Assembly (NCBI GenBank): GCA_964507645.1
Contig: CAZDPU010000001.1
Span: 85,184 to 149,183 of the forward strand
Source of the DNA: UBA6624 sp964507645
GTDB taxonomy: Bacteria; UBP7; UBA6624
Direction: 5' to 3'
Length of the DNA stretch: 64,000 nt
The translations under genes were made by a program, and so were the position numbers. Shown in pieces: positions 53,577 to 62,767 of the stretch. The notes below the pieces were generated by a model. That model was given only the letters and a program-made list of their open reading frames with translations, had not been told where the DNA came from and made no database searches. The stretch's first letter is position 1. The number at the start of each line of letters is the position of its first letter.

Positions 53577-54440
53577 ATGAAAGAAAGCTATCACCCTTCA
53601 GCAATGACAAATGAAATAGAAGAGGTAATGGCGCTTCTCCCTGAAGGGGGAAATGTTGTAGACGCTACTCTTGGAGATGGAGGCCATTCAAAGTTATTTT
53701 TAGAAATGGGATTTAGGGTTATTGCGATTGACATGGATAAAACTGCAATCCGCAGATCGAAAAAAAGACTTTCTTCTTTCAAAGGAAAGATTGACTACAT
53801 ACATTCAAGGCATAGTCGGATTGAAACAATTTTGACAAATCTCAACTGTGGAAAATGTGATGTCCTTTTTGCAGACCTTGGTGCTAGGTTAGATCAGCTT
53901 TATAGAGAAGATATGTCTTTTCATGGCAAGGAAAAAGCGGATATGAGGTTCAATCAAGACGAAGATGTTTTAAACGCGGAGGAAATATTGGCTTCATACG
54001 AAAAAAGAAACCTTATGGGTCTTTTTAAAAAGCATGGTGTAAAAAATTATAGGAAAATATCAGAAGAGATTGTATCCAACAGGGTTTTGTCTGGAAAGAT
54101 TTGTAAAGATTTGTCAAAAATACTCTCGGAAAAATCATTTAAAAAAAACAACCCAGCAACAAAAGCATTTATGGCTCTCAGAAGAGAGGTCAACAAGGAG
54201 GAAGAAGAATTGAAATCCTTACTAAGTTCCATGCTTAATGTAGTAAGAAGAAATGGTATCAGTATTTTTTTAACTTGGCATAGTGGGGAGGATAAGTTAG
54301 TTAAAGATTTTTACAAGAAACTTGAAAGAATGGAATTTGGATATGCAATAACTAAAAAACCGATGAGTCCAAGCAAAAAGGATATTGAAAATTTTCCTCA
54401 AGTTAGGTCGGCCAAATTAAGAGCTTTTAAATTTATTTAA
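53577..54440 (+). CDS. rsmH: 16S rRNA m4C1402 methyltransferase RsmH
   Basis: RsmH (MraW), 287 aa, N4-methylates C1402 of 16S rRNA using SAM. SYHPSAMTNEI matches the HxPVLLxE start; VVDATLGDGGHSKLFLEMG is the SAM motif I; FADLGARLDQLYREDMSFHG corresponds to the DLGVSSxQLDxxxRGFSF segment, followed by KADMRFN (for LDMRM). NPATKAFMALRREVNKE and the C-terminal RSAKLRAFK are conserved. Several motif residues are altered, so it is a diverged copy. In most bacteria it follows mraZ directly; here it is in the lpxK operon on the opposite strand. Confidence 0.92.
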   Translation: MKESYHPSAMTNEIEEVMALLPEGGNVVDATLGDGGHSKLFLEMGFRVIAIDMDKTAIRRSKKRLSSFKGKIDYIHSRHSRIETILTNLNCGKCDVLFADLGARLDQLYREDMSFHGKEKADMRFNQDEDVLNAEEILASYEKRNLMGLFKKHGVKNYRKISEEIVSNRVLSGKICKDLSKILSEKSFKKNNPATKAFMALRREVNKEEEELKSLLSSMLNVVRRNGISIFLTWHSGEDKLVKDFYKKLERMEFGYAITKKPMSPSKKDIENFPQVRSAKLRAFKFI

Positions 54441-54444
54441 TTTT

Positions 54445-56538
54445 TTACATCAAAAAAAGCATTTCTGAATATTTAGGGATTGGCCAAAGTTCATCTGGCA
54501 GTATTCCCTCAAGAGTGTCGCTATTCTTTCTAACTTTCTCCATTAAAGGGATAACAGAATCTCTAACTTTTATTGGTGAAAGGTTTTTCTTCTCTTCATT
54601 TTCCAGTTTTTCAACCAATTTCATGGTATCAGAAATCAAGTTTGTTATTTCGTTAAGTTTTTTACCTTGAGCTCCCATATTTGAAAGTTTGCCCGCTATC
54701 TGTGTTGTGTTGATTGTTCTTGCAAGTTCAAATTGATAGATCTCAGCTGCAGGGATTATTTGTGTGTTTATCATCGAGATAAGCGTTCGAGCCTCTATTT
54801 CCTTGTTTGTAACATATTGTTCTTCTAGAACATCAACTCTTGCTTCTAATTCTCGATTGCTGAGCACATTGTATTTTTCAAAAATATCGAGTGATTTTTT
54901 TGTTTTCAGTGAAGGCAAAGCATCAGCACATGTTTTTAATATTGGCAACCCTCTCCTTTTCGCTTCTTTTTTCCAATCGTCACTATATCCATCTCCATCA
55001 AAGCAAACTTTTTTATGTTTTTTGATTACATTTTTCAAAACCAAGGAAACTGCATCTTCTATATTTGAAGATTTCATTTTCTTTTCCAGCTTTGTCGCAA
55101 TGTCATCCATAGATTCAGCGATTATCGTATTCAGAACAGTGTTTGGCCAAGCTATTGAACATGCCGATCCTGGTGCCCTGAATTCAAATTTATTCCCAGT
55201 GAAAGCAAATGGGCTTGTTCTGTTTCTATCTCCGCTATGTCTTGATATTTCGGGGATTGTTCTAGAGCCCAGGTTCATCTTGCCACCTTTTTTGGTTGAA
55301 CTAGCTTTTCCTTCTTCTATTTGTTTCAGTATGTCTGTAAGCATATCTCCAAGAAATATTGAAATTATTGCTGGAGGTGCTTCGTTGCCACCTAGGCGCA
55401 AATCATTTCCAGCTGATGCTATTGAGGCTCTCAATATATCTGCATGCTTATCTACTGCCTGGATGACAGAACATAAAAATGTTAAAAATTGCATGTTCTC
55501 ATGAGTATCATCCCTGGGGTCAAGGAGGTTTATTCCTGTGTCTGTAGATATTGACCAGTTATTGTGCTTTCCCGATCCATTTATTCTTGCGAATGGTTTT
55601 TCATGCATTAAACATGCAAAGCCATGATCTCTTGCTGTTTTTTTCAGGACATGCATTGTTATCATTTGATGGTCTGTGGCAACGTTTGCATTTTCAAATG
55701 TTGGAGCTAATTCAAACTGAGCTGGAGCAACTTCATTGTGTCTTGTTTTAAAGGGGACACCTAGGTCAAGAAGTTGATTTTCGATATCATGGTAATAAGC
55801 TAAAACTCTCTCTTTCATTGTTCCAAAATAATGGTCATCTAGTTGGTGTCCCTTTGGAGCTTCTTTCCCTACAAGTGTTGTTCCACAGAGAAGAAGGTCT
55901 TCTCTTTGCTCTACAAATGATTCATCAATTAAAAAAAACTCTTGTTCGCATCCAAGGGTTGTTATTGTTTTTTTTACGCCTTTGTCATTTCCAAATATTT
56001 TTAACAACTTCATTGCTTGAGAATTTACAGCATCTATAGATCTTAATAAGGGTGTTTTTTTGTCTAAGGCCTCTCCTGTCCAAGAGACGAAAGCAGTTGG
56101 TATGCATAATGTGGATCCGGTTTCCGTTTTGTTTATAAAAGCAGGACTTGATGTGTCCCAGGCGGTATAACCTCTCGCCTCATAGGTGTCTCTGATTCCC
56201 CCTGAAGGGAACGAACTTGCATCTGGTTCACCTCTTATGAGGAGTTTTCCGGAGAAATTTGTAATTAAATTTTCATTATTGTCAGGATCATAAAAAGAAT
56301 CATGTTTTTCCGCAGTGCTCCCTGTTAAAGGTTGAAACCAGTGGCAATAATGGGTACAGCCATTTTCGATAGCCCACACCTTCATTGCTTCAGCGATATT
56401 ATCAGCAATTTTTGAATTTATTGCTTTTCCATCTTCTAATGCTTTCAACATTTCTTTATAGGTCTTTGGCTGCATGTAATTTTTCATTGCTTTTTTGTTG
56501 AATGTTAAGCATCCAAAATTTTCAGAATAATTTATCAT
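54445..56538 (-). CDS. glnN: Glutamine synthetase type III
   Basis: A 697-residue GSIII enzyme for ATP-dependent ammonia assimilation into glutamine, cytosolic and dodecameric. Catalytic elements include GCEQEFFLID, RHNEVAPAQFELAPTFENAN, MHEKPFARINGSGKHNNWSI and FTGNKFEFRAPG (Arg-containing substrate site), all in the type III arrangement. The C-terminal helical region (about 560-697) is GSIII-specific. A GGAAGG ribosome-binding site precedes the ATG. It is monocistronic, separated by 4 nt from the convergent rsmH and bounded upstream by the terminator of the mdh operon. There is no adenylylation Tyr loop of the type I kind. Confidence 0.96.
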   Translation of the reverse strand: MINYSENFGCLTFNKKAMKNYMQPKTYKEMLKALEDGKAINSKIADNIAEAMKVWAIENGCTHYCHWFQPLTGSTAEKHDSFYDPDNNENLITNFSGKLLIRGEPDASSFPSGGIRDTYEARGYTAWDTSSPAFINKTETGSTLCIPTAFVSWTGEALDKKTPLLRSIDAVNSQAMKLLKIFGNDKGVKKTITTLGCEQEFFLIDESFVEQREDLLLCGTTLVGKEAPKGHQLDDHYFGTMKERVLAYYHDIENQLLDLGVPFKTRHNEVAPAQFELAPTFENANVATDHQMITMHVLKKTARDHGFACLMHEKPFARINGSGKHNNWSISTDTGINLLDPRDDTHENMQFLTFLCSVIQAVDKHADILRASIASAGNDLRLGGNEAPPAIISIFLGDMLTDILKQIEEGKASSTKKGGKMNLGSRTIPEISRHSGDRNRTSPFAFTGNKFEFRAPGSACSIAWPNTVLNTIIAESMDDIATKLEKKMKSSNIEDAVSLVLKNVIKKHKKVCFDGDGYSDDWKKEAKRRGLPILKTCADALPSLKTKKSLDIFEKYNVLSNRELEARVDVLEEQYVTNKEIEARTLISMINTQIIPAAEIYQFELARTINTTQIAGKLSNMGAQGKKLNEITNLISDTMKLVEKLENEEKKNLSPIKVRDSVIPLMEKVRKNSDTLEGILPDELWPIPKYSEMLFLM

Positions 56539-56643
56539 TTTCTCTACCTTCCTTTTGAAAAATTTAATATAAGGTATATCATTTCATAAAAAATTAAAAA
56601 TGTCTATCTTTTTTCAAAAAAAGATAAAAAAAAGAAAAAAATA

Positions 56644-56676
56644 GGTATTTTTTAGGAAAAAAACCTAAAAAATATT
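56644..56676 (-). terminator. Hairpin terminator after the exbB-mdh-hydrolase operon
   Basis: An 11-bp perfect stem (TATTTTTTAGG with its complement), extended to 13 by two G-U pairs, closes a 7-nt loop, and on the minus strand is followed by a long T-rich tract (CCTATTTTTTTCTTTTTTTT). It lies about 20 nt past the hydrolase stop codon. A second, A/T-only hairpin (56606-56625) follows. The stem is AT-rich, so efficiency is uncertain. Confidence 0.7.
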
Positions 56677-56694
56677 TAATATTTGATAAAAAAA

Positions 56695-57519
56695 TTATTC
56701 ACAAAAAACAAACATTTCACCTTCTTGTTTAATGAAACCAGATGTTGGATGTTCATCATGCTCAAAAAAAACTCTAGTGTCTTTTTTTAAGAACTCTTTA
56801 TAAAGTTTTTTTCTCGTTTTTAAAGTTAAAAGAGGTTCTAGGTCGTAAGCCATAATCCATGGTATTGGAATGTGTTTTGTTGTTGGGATTAGGTCTGCAA
56901 GATAATATAGAGTCATTTTTTCATCTTGAATTTTAACTATCCTGTGTCCGGGTGTATGACCAGGAGCTTCAATGAAAAATATATTCTGAAGTATTTCTTT
57001 GTCCCCTTCTACGAATTCAACATTTCCTTTCTCAAGAATTGGTAAAAATGTTTCAGGGTAATATGAACCTGATTCTCTTTCGTTTGGATCTGTAGCTCTT
57101 TCCCATTCCTTTTTTCCAATCCAGTAAGTTGCATTTTTAAACCTTGGAACCCATTCTTTTCCATCGAAAATTGTGGAGCCTCCAGTATGGTCAAAATGTA
57201 AATGAGTAAGTATTACATGGTTTATATCATTTTCGTTTATGTCAAGATTTTTAAACGGATCTTTATTTTCTATTTTGTAAATTTTTTTTAACTTTTGATT
57301 TTTTATCCCCAAGCAGCCAGTATCTACAAGGATATTGCCTTGAGCTCCCTTTATCAAGAGTAGGTTCATTCCTAGTGTTATTCGATTTGATTCATCACAA
57401 GGGTAAACTCGATTCCATAATTTTTTTGGTACAACTCCAAACATCGCTCCACCATCAAGAGATAGTGTTCCAGAAGAAAAATGTGTTATTGAAAAATTTT
57501 CAAAATTATATTTTTTCAT
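56695..57519 (-). CDS. Metallo-beta-lactamase-fold hydrolase, lactonase-like
   Basis: A 274-residue metallo-beta-lactamase-fold protein of the longer AttM/AiiA-like type. Metal ligands: ILTHLHFDHTGG (HxHxDH), APGHTPGHRIV, YYLADLIPT with the bridging Asp, and a late His in FFEHDEHPTSG. GGAMFGVVPKKLWNRVYPCDE near the N-terminus is typical of this subgroup, whose members include quorum-quenching lactonases and other cytosolic hydrolases; the substrate is not predictable. It is the last gene of the operon, overlaps the end of mdh by 14 nt, and is followed by the hairpin terminator. Confidence 0.85.
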   Translation of the reverse strand: MKKYNFENFSITHFSSGTLSLDGGAMFGVVPKKLWNRVYPCDESNRITLGMNLLLIKGAQGNILVDTGCLGIKNQKLKKIYKIENKDPFKNLDINENDINHVILTHLHFDHTGGSTIFDGKEWVPRFKNATYWIGKKEWERATDPNERESGSYYPETFLPILEKGNVEFVEGDKEILQNIFFIEAPGHTPGHRIVKIQDEKMTLYYLADLIPTTKHIPIPWIMAYDLEPLLTLKTRKKLYKEFLKKDTRVFFEHDEHPTSGFIKQEGEMFVFCE

Positions 57520-58450
57520 TTTCCATTATCTTGTTTGAGGCCTGCATTAATTCTCTAACATGCTCTAGGCTATTTGTCCAAAGTTCTTTTTCTTTTTCAG
57601 AAAGTTTGACTTCAATTATCTTTTTTACTCCGCTTTTTCCAAGAACAGCAGGAACACCCATGAATATATTTTTTTCCCCATACTCTCCATTTAATTCAGT
57701 GCATGTAGGTATTATCTTTTTTTCATCAAGGATTATTGCTCTAACCATACTTGCAACAGATATCCCAGGGGCATAGTAGGCGCTTCCTGTTTTTAAAAGT
57801 GAAACGATTTCTCCACCTCCTTTCTGTGTTCTCTCAACAATTTCATCTAAGCGTTTTTCTTCTATCAATTGTTCAGCAGGTATTCCTGATATTGAAGCAG
57901 AGCTAACAAGCGGAACCATTGCATCACCATGGCTTCCTAAAACCATTGCTTGTATATCGTCAGACGAAACACCGGTTTCCATTGAGAGGAATGTTCTGAA
58001 CCTTGCACTATCAAGTGCGCCAGCCATTCCAATAACCTTGCATATTCCTTTTAAAAACTCTTGTGCAACATAAACTATAGCGTCAAGAGGATTTGTTACC
58101 ATTATGACAATGCTTCCTGGAGCATTTTCTTCAATTCCATTACATACCTGTTTTGTTATTGTTATATTTGTTTTTAAAAGATCATCTCTGCTCATTCCTG
58201 GTTTTCTAGGGATGCCTGCAGTAACGACAATCACATCACAGCCCTTTAAAAGTTCGTAAGAACTTCCTCCAATTGCATGTTTGGAAGTTTTAAGAATCGG
58301 TGCTGATTCTGTTAAGTCTAAAGCTTTTCCCTTTGCCATATCGCCCATGATGTCTACTAGTGCTACATTTGCAATCCCTTCAGACATTACCTGTCTTGCT
58401 GCTTCAGCTCCAACAAACCCAGCACCTACAAAACCTACCTTATTGCTCAT
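57506..58450 (-). CDS. mdh: Malate dehydrogenase (LDH-like type)
   Basis: A 314-residue NAD-dependent enzyme interconverting malate and oxaloacetate. GFVGAGFVGAEAARQV is the NAD site, VVTAGIPRKPGMSRDDLL carries the Arg that selects malate over lactate, and GMAGALDSARFRTFL and GSHGDAMVPLVS (catalytic His) follow. It belongs to the tetrameric LDH-like MDH group found in many non-proteobacterial lineages and Deltaproteobacteria. It overlaps the upstream epimerase by 11 nt. Its presence in an envelope operon looks like convenience rather than pathway logic. Confidence 0.95.
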   Translation of the reverse strand: MSNKVGFVGAGFVGAEAARQVMSEGIANVALVDIMGDMAKGKALDLTESAPILKTSKHAIGGSSYELLKGCDVIVVTAGIPRKPGMSRDDLLKTNITITKQVCNGIEENAPGSIVIMVTNPLDAIVYVAQEFLKGICKVIGMAGALDSARFRTFLSMETGVSSDDIQAMVLGSHGDAMVPLVSSASISGIPAEQLIEEKRLDEIVERTQKGGGEIVSLLKTGSAYYAPGISVASMVRAIILDEKKIIPTCTELNGEYGEKNIFMGVPAVLGKSGVKKIIEVKLSEKEKELWTNSLEHVRELMQASNKIMENEKI

Positions 58451-59333
58451 TTTTGACTCCTTTTTGCAAAGTTAAATTTACACCTTCTCGTATTCTAGTT
58501 TTTGGAACCCAGGATATCTCTCTTTTTGCCTTAGATGAGTCCAAGACGCTTCTCTCTATCTCCCCTGGTCTTTCTTTTTTATATGTTGGTTTCTTGTCAG
58601 GGTTGAGAATTGCAAACAAGTCATTTGTAGAGGTTCCCAATCCCGTAGAGATGTTAAAAAGTCCTTCTTTTCCTATTGCTAAAATGTTAGCGTTTACAAC
58701 ATCTTCAACATAAACATAATCCCTAATCGATTCTCCATCTCCATAAATAATACATTCTTTTTTTTCTAGAATATTATTCATCCATATTGCTATAACGCCT
58801 GATTCTCCATGTGGGTCTTGTCCTGTCCCATAAACATTGGAATACCTTAGTATTGTTGTCTTGATGTTGTTTTGTTTTCCCCATATGGAAACTATTTTTT
58901 CTCCGGTCATCTTTCCAAGAGCATACGGTGATTCAGGTTTTATTTTGTGTGTTTCATCTGCTATATTTTCTATATTCCCATATATTGCTCCACCTGTACT
59001 TGCAAAGATTATCTGCTTTACTTTGTTTTTCATGTTTTCAAGAAGAGATATAGTCCCAAAAATATTATTTTTTGCATCTATTAGAGGATTTTTTACAGAA
59101 AAAGTTACACTTGTTTGTGCTGCGTGATGGCTTAGAAGATCAAAATTGCCTAAGCTTTTTACAAGTTCTGTATCACATATATCTCCTAATATGAAATTTG
59201 CTCCGTTTGGAATATTTGATTTTTTTCCTGTAGAAAGGTTGTCTAATATTGTTACTTTATAGCCCTTTTTCAGATATGCTTTTGCAATGGTGTGGCCAAT
59301 AAATCCTGCACCACCTGTAACTAAAATTTTCAA
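58440..59333 (-). CDS. NAD-dependent sugar-nucleotide epimerase/dehydratase, GalE-like
   Basis: A 297-residue extended SDR protein: ILVTGGAGFIGHTIAKAY (NAD site), ILGDICDTE, HHAAQTSVTFSVKNP, FASTGGAIYG with the catalytic Ser/Thr, SPYALGKMTGE with Tyr-x3-Lys, LRYSNVYGTGQDPHGESGVI and DYVYVEDVV. The pattern fits UDP-glucose/UDP-GlcNAc 4-epimerases (GalE subfamily common in archaea and Gram-negatives). It likely supplies a hexose for surface glycans, perhaps for those bound by the neighbouring LysM- and SLH-containing proteins. It starts 6 nt after the SLH gene. Confidence 0.88.
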   Translation of the reverse strand: MKILVTGGAGFIGHTIAKAYLKKGYKVTILDNLSTGKKSNIPNGANFILGDICDTELVKSLGNFDLLSHHAAQTSVTFSVKNPLIDAKNNIFGTISLLENMKNKVKQIIFASTGGAIYGNIENIADETHKIKPESPYALGKMTGEKIVSIWGKQNNIKTTILRYSNVYGTGQDPHGESGVIAIWMNNILEKKECIIYGDGESIRDYVYVEDVVNANILAIGKEGLFNISTGLGTSTNDLFAILNPDKKPTYKKERPGEIERSVLDSSKAKREISWVPKTRIREGVNLTLQKGVKNEQ

Positions 59334-59339
59334 GTTGGG

Positions 59340-59981
59340 CTAGGCGGCAGCTAATGCAGCCATAACTATAAAGAGCCAAAAAACATGCTGAGATTCAACC
59401 TGTGTTGATCCATCTGCATTTTTATTGTCGTATTCGGACATTCTTTCTTCAATGCTCATAAGTCTCATGCTCATTTCATCAAGCATCAATTTTGTTTCTT
59501 CCTGAACTGCTCTATTTTCAAGATCGGCTCTTAATGAGTTTAAATCATTTTCAAATTTTGATAATTTTTCGGTAACTTCAATTTTTATTGCTAAAAAGTC
59601 ATCTACTACTTTTGATTGTTCGTCTTCTAGCAATTTTATCCTTTGTTCAAAAGCATAAATCTTGTCATCAATTCTTATTATCTCTGGACCAAATTCTTTT
59701 GTGAGCAAGCGAATCGCATCAGATTCTTGAAGAGTGGGGTTTTTTTCTCCGGCTGAGACACTTTTCAAAATTTTGTCTACCATTATTGCTGCACCGATTC
59801 TTGTTAAAGGTTCTCCACCTCTAAATTCATCTCCATCATAAAGAGCCAAGAAGCCCTCTTCCACCAAATATTGAATTATGTTGTATGAAGGATTATCTTC
59901 ATCAAGATCTCTAATATCTGAAGCGGATAAGGTATTTAAACTCATAATTGATAAAACTAAAAATAAAATAATTTTTTTCAT
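59340..59981 (-). CDS. SLH-domain, coiled-coil, C-terminal membrane-helix protein
   Basis: A 213-residue envelope protein not assigned to a named family. It has a signal peptide (about 1-20, ending NTLSASD), one SLH-like module at about 28-70 (YNIIQYLVEEGFLALYDG then FRGGEPLTRIGAAIMVDKIL, matching the SLH 'F.P..PLTR.E.A' core), a long coiled coil (about 100-185, heptads of Leu/Ile with Glu/Lys), and a C-terminal hydrophobic helix (HVFWLFIVMAALAAA). It would link a cell-wall or glycan ligand to a membrane through a rod. The ATG at 59981 gives an ATGA overlap with the upstream gene; an ATG at 59987 with a better-spaced GGAGG is also possible. Confidence 0.72.
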   Translation of the reverse strand: MKKIILFLVLSIMSLNTLSASDIRDLDEDNPSYNIIQYLVEEGFLALYDGDEFRGGEPLTRIGAAIMVDKILKSVSAGEKNPTLQESDAIRLLTKEFGPEIIRIDDKIYAFEQRIKLLEDEQSKVVDDFLAIKIEVTEKLSKFENDLNSLRADLENRAVQEETKLMLDEMSMRLMSIEERMSEYDNKNADGSTQVESQHVFWLFIVMAALAAA

Positions 59982-61712
59982 TGCCATATTTCCTCCAATG
60001 TTTCGCAATCCTCACTATTAATGTTAATACAGTTTTTTAAACGATTCCAATTTTCGTCTGGATTTCCAGAATGAAAAACTCTAAAAAGGCCGGTTAAAGG
60101 TGGGAGTTTTTCATAATTCCCAGAAATTGTTATTTCAACAATGTTTTCATAACAATTTGATTCAATTTTGTATCCATAATTTTCTATACTGCCTTTTCCG
60201 ACGAATTCACATTTTCCTGGAAGTTCCCATTTTCCATAAAATCTCGAGAATGAATCAAGGTTGATTCCAGTAACCAGAGAATTAGAAAGATTTCTTTTTA
60301 TAGANNNNNNNNNNNNNNNNNNNNNNNNNNNNNNNNNNNNNNNNNNNNNNNNNNNNNNNNNNNNNNNNNNNNNNNNNNNNNNNNNNNNNNNNNNNNNNNN
60401 NNNNGGTTTCTCCAGAATTTTCAATTATTAGACTTGCATAAAACTTTGTGGGGTCATGTTGTATCCCCGTTGATTTGATTGTTGGCTTTTTCATAACTGT
60501 CATTTTTAATTCAGCTGGTTTAGATATTTTTACGGTGTTTGTATTTTCGCAAACAAAACCTTCTGGAGATTCAATCCTTAATGTATAAGTCGCTTGTTCT
60601 TTGCTTATTCCGGGGTTGAATATTTTAAAAGAATGATAACCATTTGGAGTTTTGGTCAAATCTATTGTTTTTTCTTCTGTTAAAACTTTTAAACCATCAT
60701 TTGAATAGATTGTTAATTTTGCTTCTGTTGGCCTTACCGGGTATTCATTGTCTATAGTCCAATTTCCAAAGAAAGATTTTTCTTCATCTTTTCCTATCTC
60801 GAAAGGTTTTCCGCTAATGTATGCTGATAAAGGTTTGCATGCAGGTGGGGCAGGTGCGTCTGCAATGCCATAGGTTGTATAAAACTCCAATGATTTTGAT
60901 TCAAGCTTCGCTGGTTTCCAGATGATTGCTACAGCAGTATCTTTTTCGTCTTCAAAATCACCATCTCTAACGAAGCTTGAACCTGGTTCACAATCAATTT
61001 CCCAATTTGTTTTTGCAAGTTTTCCCCAGTTTGCTAAAACAAGTTTTTCTGGATTTATTTTGTCTTTTAGCTTCAGTCTTCCTTCCGCTTTGATTGTTGC
61101 TTCATTTTCAGTATCCCAAGCTTGCCAAAATTCAGGCATGTTTTCTTTTTCAAAGCATATTTCTGATTCAATTAAGCCTTCAGCACCTTCTGCTCGCAAA
61201 GGCGCTCCATCATTTGCGCCCAGCATTGTGTCTAGGACTAAGATAATTCCAACATCATGATCTTTTCCATCGATTGATTCTGAAAAATAACTAATACCCA
61301 TTGCGTCTTTTAGATTTGTTGAGTAGCCTTTTTGAAATGATAAAACTTGCTTTATTTCAACTCCACCAAATCTCCAAATTGAAATTATTTTTTCATCTTC
61401 AATATAAGGCCCAGAAACCTTTTCTCCCGTTTTTAAATTTTTAAAAAAGTTTTTTCTATCCTCTCTAGGCTTGCCTCCGAAAATAAATGTTTCTTCATCT
61501 ACTTTTACTATAGCAAAACTAGACCAAGGCATTTTTGCCCCATAGACTAATTTTTTTTCATCATCATTCGGTTCTTCAGGGTTTCCCTGTGTTGTGTCAA
61601 GTGCAAATCTCGCCTCTTCCTCAGGTCCTGGATTGACTCTTATTCTTATGAATTGATTTTCCAATGACAATGGAGTTGTTAACAGGGTGATCAGGAGAGT
61701 TAAGGTTGTCAT
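59978..61712 (-). CDS. Exported protein of unknown function, interrupted by an assembly gap
   Basis: Two minus-strand frames, 61712 down to the gap and from the gap down to a TGA at 59978, are treated as one gene of roughly 540-580 residues, since the left piece has no start codon of its own outside the gap. The product begins with a signal peptide (MTTLTLLITLLTTPLSLE) and looks like a multidomain beta-sandwich protein: a first part about 20-300 (DTTQGNPEEPNDDEKK, FGGVEIKQVLSF, ILVLDTMLGANDGAPL), then Ig-like segments (LTIYSNDGLKVLTEEKTIDL, FYASLIIENSGET). No family is recognised. It is coupled by ATGA to both the TonB-like gene and the SLH gene, so it probably acts in the same envelope complex. 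Confidence 0.6.
60305..60404. other. Assembly gap (100 N)
   Basis: A run of exactly 100 N, the conventional filler for a scaffold gap of unknown size. The reading frames on the two sides differ by one as written, so the true length is not fixed by the placeholder. Confidence 0.98.
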
Positions 61713-62767
61713 GTTCCGGGAAAATAAAATTGAATCCTCAAGGTTCCCCCATTTTCCATTTGATGTCTATTGAAGCTATCTTTGAAGGTTGTTTTTTTCA
61801 TCCATGCTATTGCTCTTTTGTCTAAAGAATCATATCCACTTGTCAAGATTATCCTTGGCTCATTCAAAGGTTTTCCATCATTGGAAAAGGTCATTTCCAC
61901 AACAACCGAAGTTCCTTTCTCTAAGCCATCTCCGTCAGTTAGGTTCTTGGGAATGTTTAAAGGAGAAGAAGATGTTCCAAATTCAGCTCTTCCCATTAGT
62001 TTTCCGTTGTTGTCTTTTATCGGCTGCTTAAACCATCCGCCAACATTTTCGTAACCAGCTAGCTTTGTAACTAGAGGCTTTGGCCTTTCTTTGTCAAGTG
62101 GCCAACAACTTTCATCATAGGGTTGATCAACTGCGCATGGGTCAATTATTTCTTCTTCAGTTTCTTGGTTTTCTTCGTTAGTTTCTTCGTCTATTTCCAA
62201 AACACTTTCAAGAAGTTCTTCTTCAGTTATTTCATTTTCTTCTAAATTTTTCTGATCTTCTTCTTTGGTTTCGGTGCTTTCTATTTTTGAAGAACATGGT
62301 CCAGGCTCCTTCCTTCCAGCACCTGGAATCATAAGCCTGTCTCCAGGTTGAATGATTAAGGATGGGTTGTCGCCAAGGTCACAAGGATTGAATTTCCTCA
62401 TATCTTCTATGGTTACTCCTGCTTGGGAAGCAATTCTTCCAACACTGTCTCCGGACTTAACAACATAGATTTGGCCTTGTGTTGGTTTTTTTACTGCTTG
62501 GTTGCTTTTTTCATTTAATTCTTTTGACCCATGTCCTTGAGAGTCTTCCCTCTTTTCTTCTTCTAGTGTATTTTTTTCTTCCTTTTTTTCATTTTCTGTG
62601 AAACTCTCTTCGGCAATTTTGACTATTAGGGGAGGAGGTTCAGGGAGTGGAAAATCTATAAATGCAAGAAATGAAATAAGGATAAGGTGAAGGAATAAGG
62701 ATAGCTTCAATGGCCCATGTAGCGATTTGGGGATTGTTTCATGATCTGTTTCTGTTATTGTTTTCAA
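61709..62767 (-). CDS. TonB-like energy transducer with internal LysM domain
   Basis: A 352-residue protein. A cytoplasmic N-terminus, one membrane helix (about 20-38), a Pro motif (PLPEPPPLIVKI) and a Glu/Lys-rich linker are typical of TonB. Unlike ordinary TonB, a LysM domain follows (about 100-148: YVVKSGDSVGRIASQAGVTI, NPSLIIQPGDRLMIPG), then a very acidic segment (about 160-215). The C-terminal 100 residues resemble a TonB-C fold (VVVEMTFSNDGKPLNEPRI, YDSLDKRAIAWMKKTTF, GTLRIQFYF). I infer a periplasm-spanning protein energised by the upstream ExbB/ExbD that also binds peptidoglycan. It is coupled by ATGA to exbD and to the downstream exported protein. Confidence 0.8.
   Translation of the reverse strand: MKTITETDHETIPKSLHGPLKLSLFLHLILISFLAFIDFPLPEPPPLIVKIAEESFTENEKKEEKNTLEEEKREDSQGHGSKELNEKSNQAVKKPTQGQIYVVKSGDSVGRIASQAGVTIEDMRKFNPCDLGDNPSLIIQPGDRLMIPGAGRKEPGPCSSKIESTETKEEDQKNLEENEITEEELLESVLEIDEETNEENQETEEEIIDPCAVDQPYDESCWPLDKERPKPLVTKLAGYENVGGWFKQPIKDNNGKLMGRAEFGTSSSPLNIPKNLTDGDGLEKGTSVVVEMTFSNDGKPLNEPRIILTSGYDSLDKRAIAWMKKTTFKDSFNRHQMENGGTLRIQFYFPGT

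Noticed and set aside
54764..55504. 246-codon plus-strand frame opposite glutamine synthetase
   Set aside because: It is the longest antisense frame in the window, but it lies wholly within highly conserved glnN and its low-complexity Ser/Phe-rich translation is the usual shadow of AT-rich coding DNA.
56606..56625. Second hairpin upstream of glnN as a regulatory palindrome
   Set aside because: It consists almost only of A and T with a two-base loop; mentioned with the terminator but not supported as an operator.
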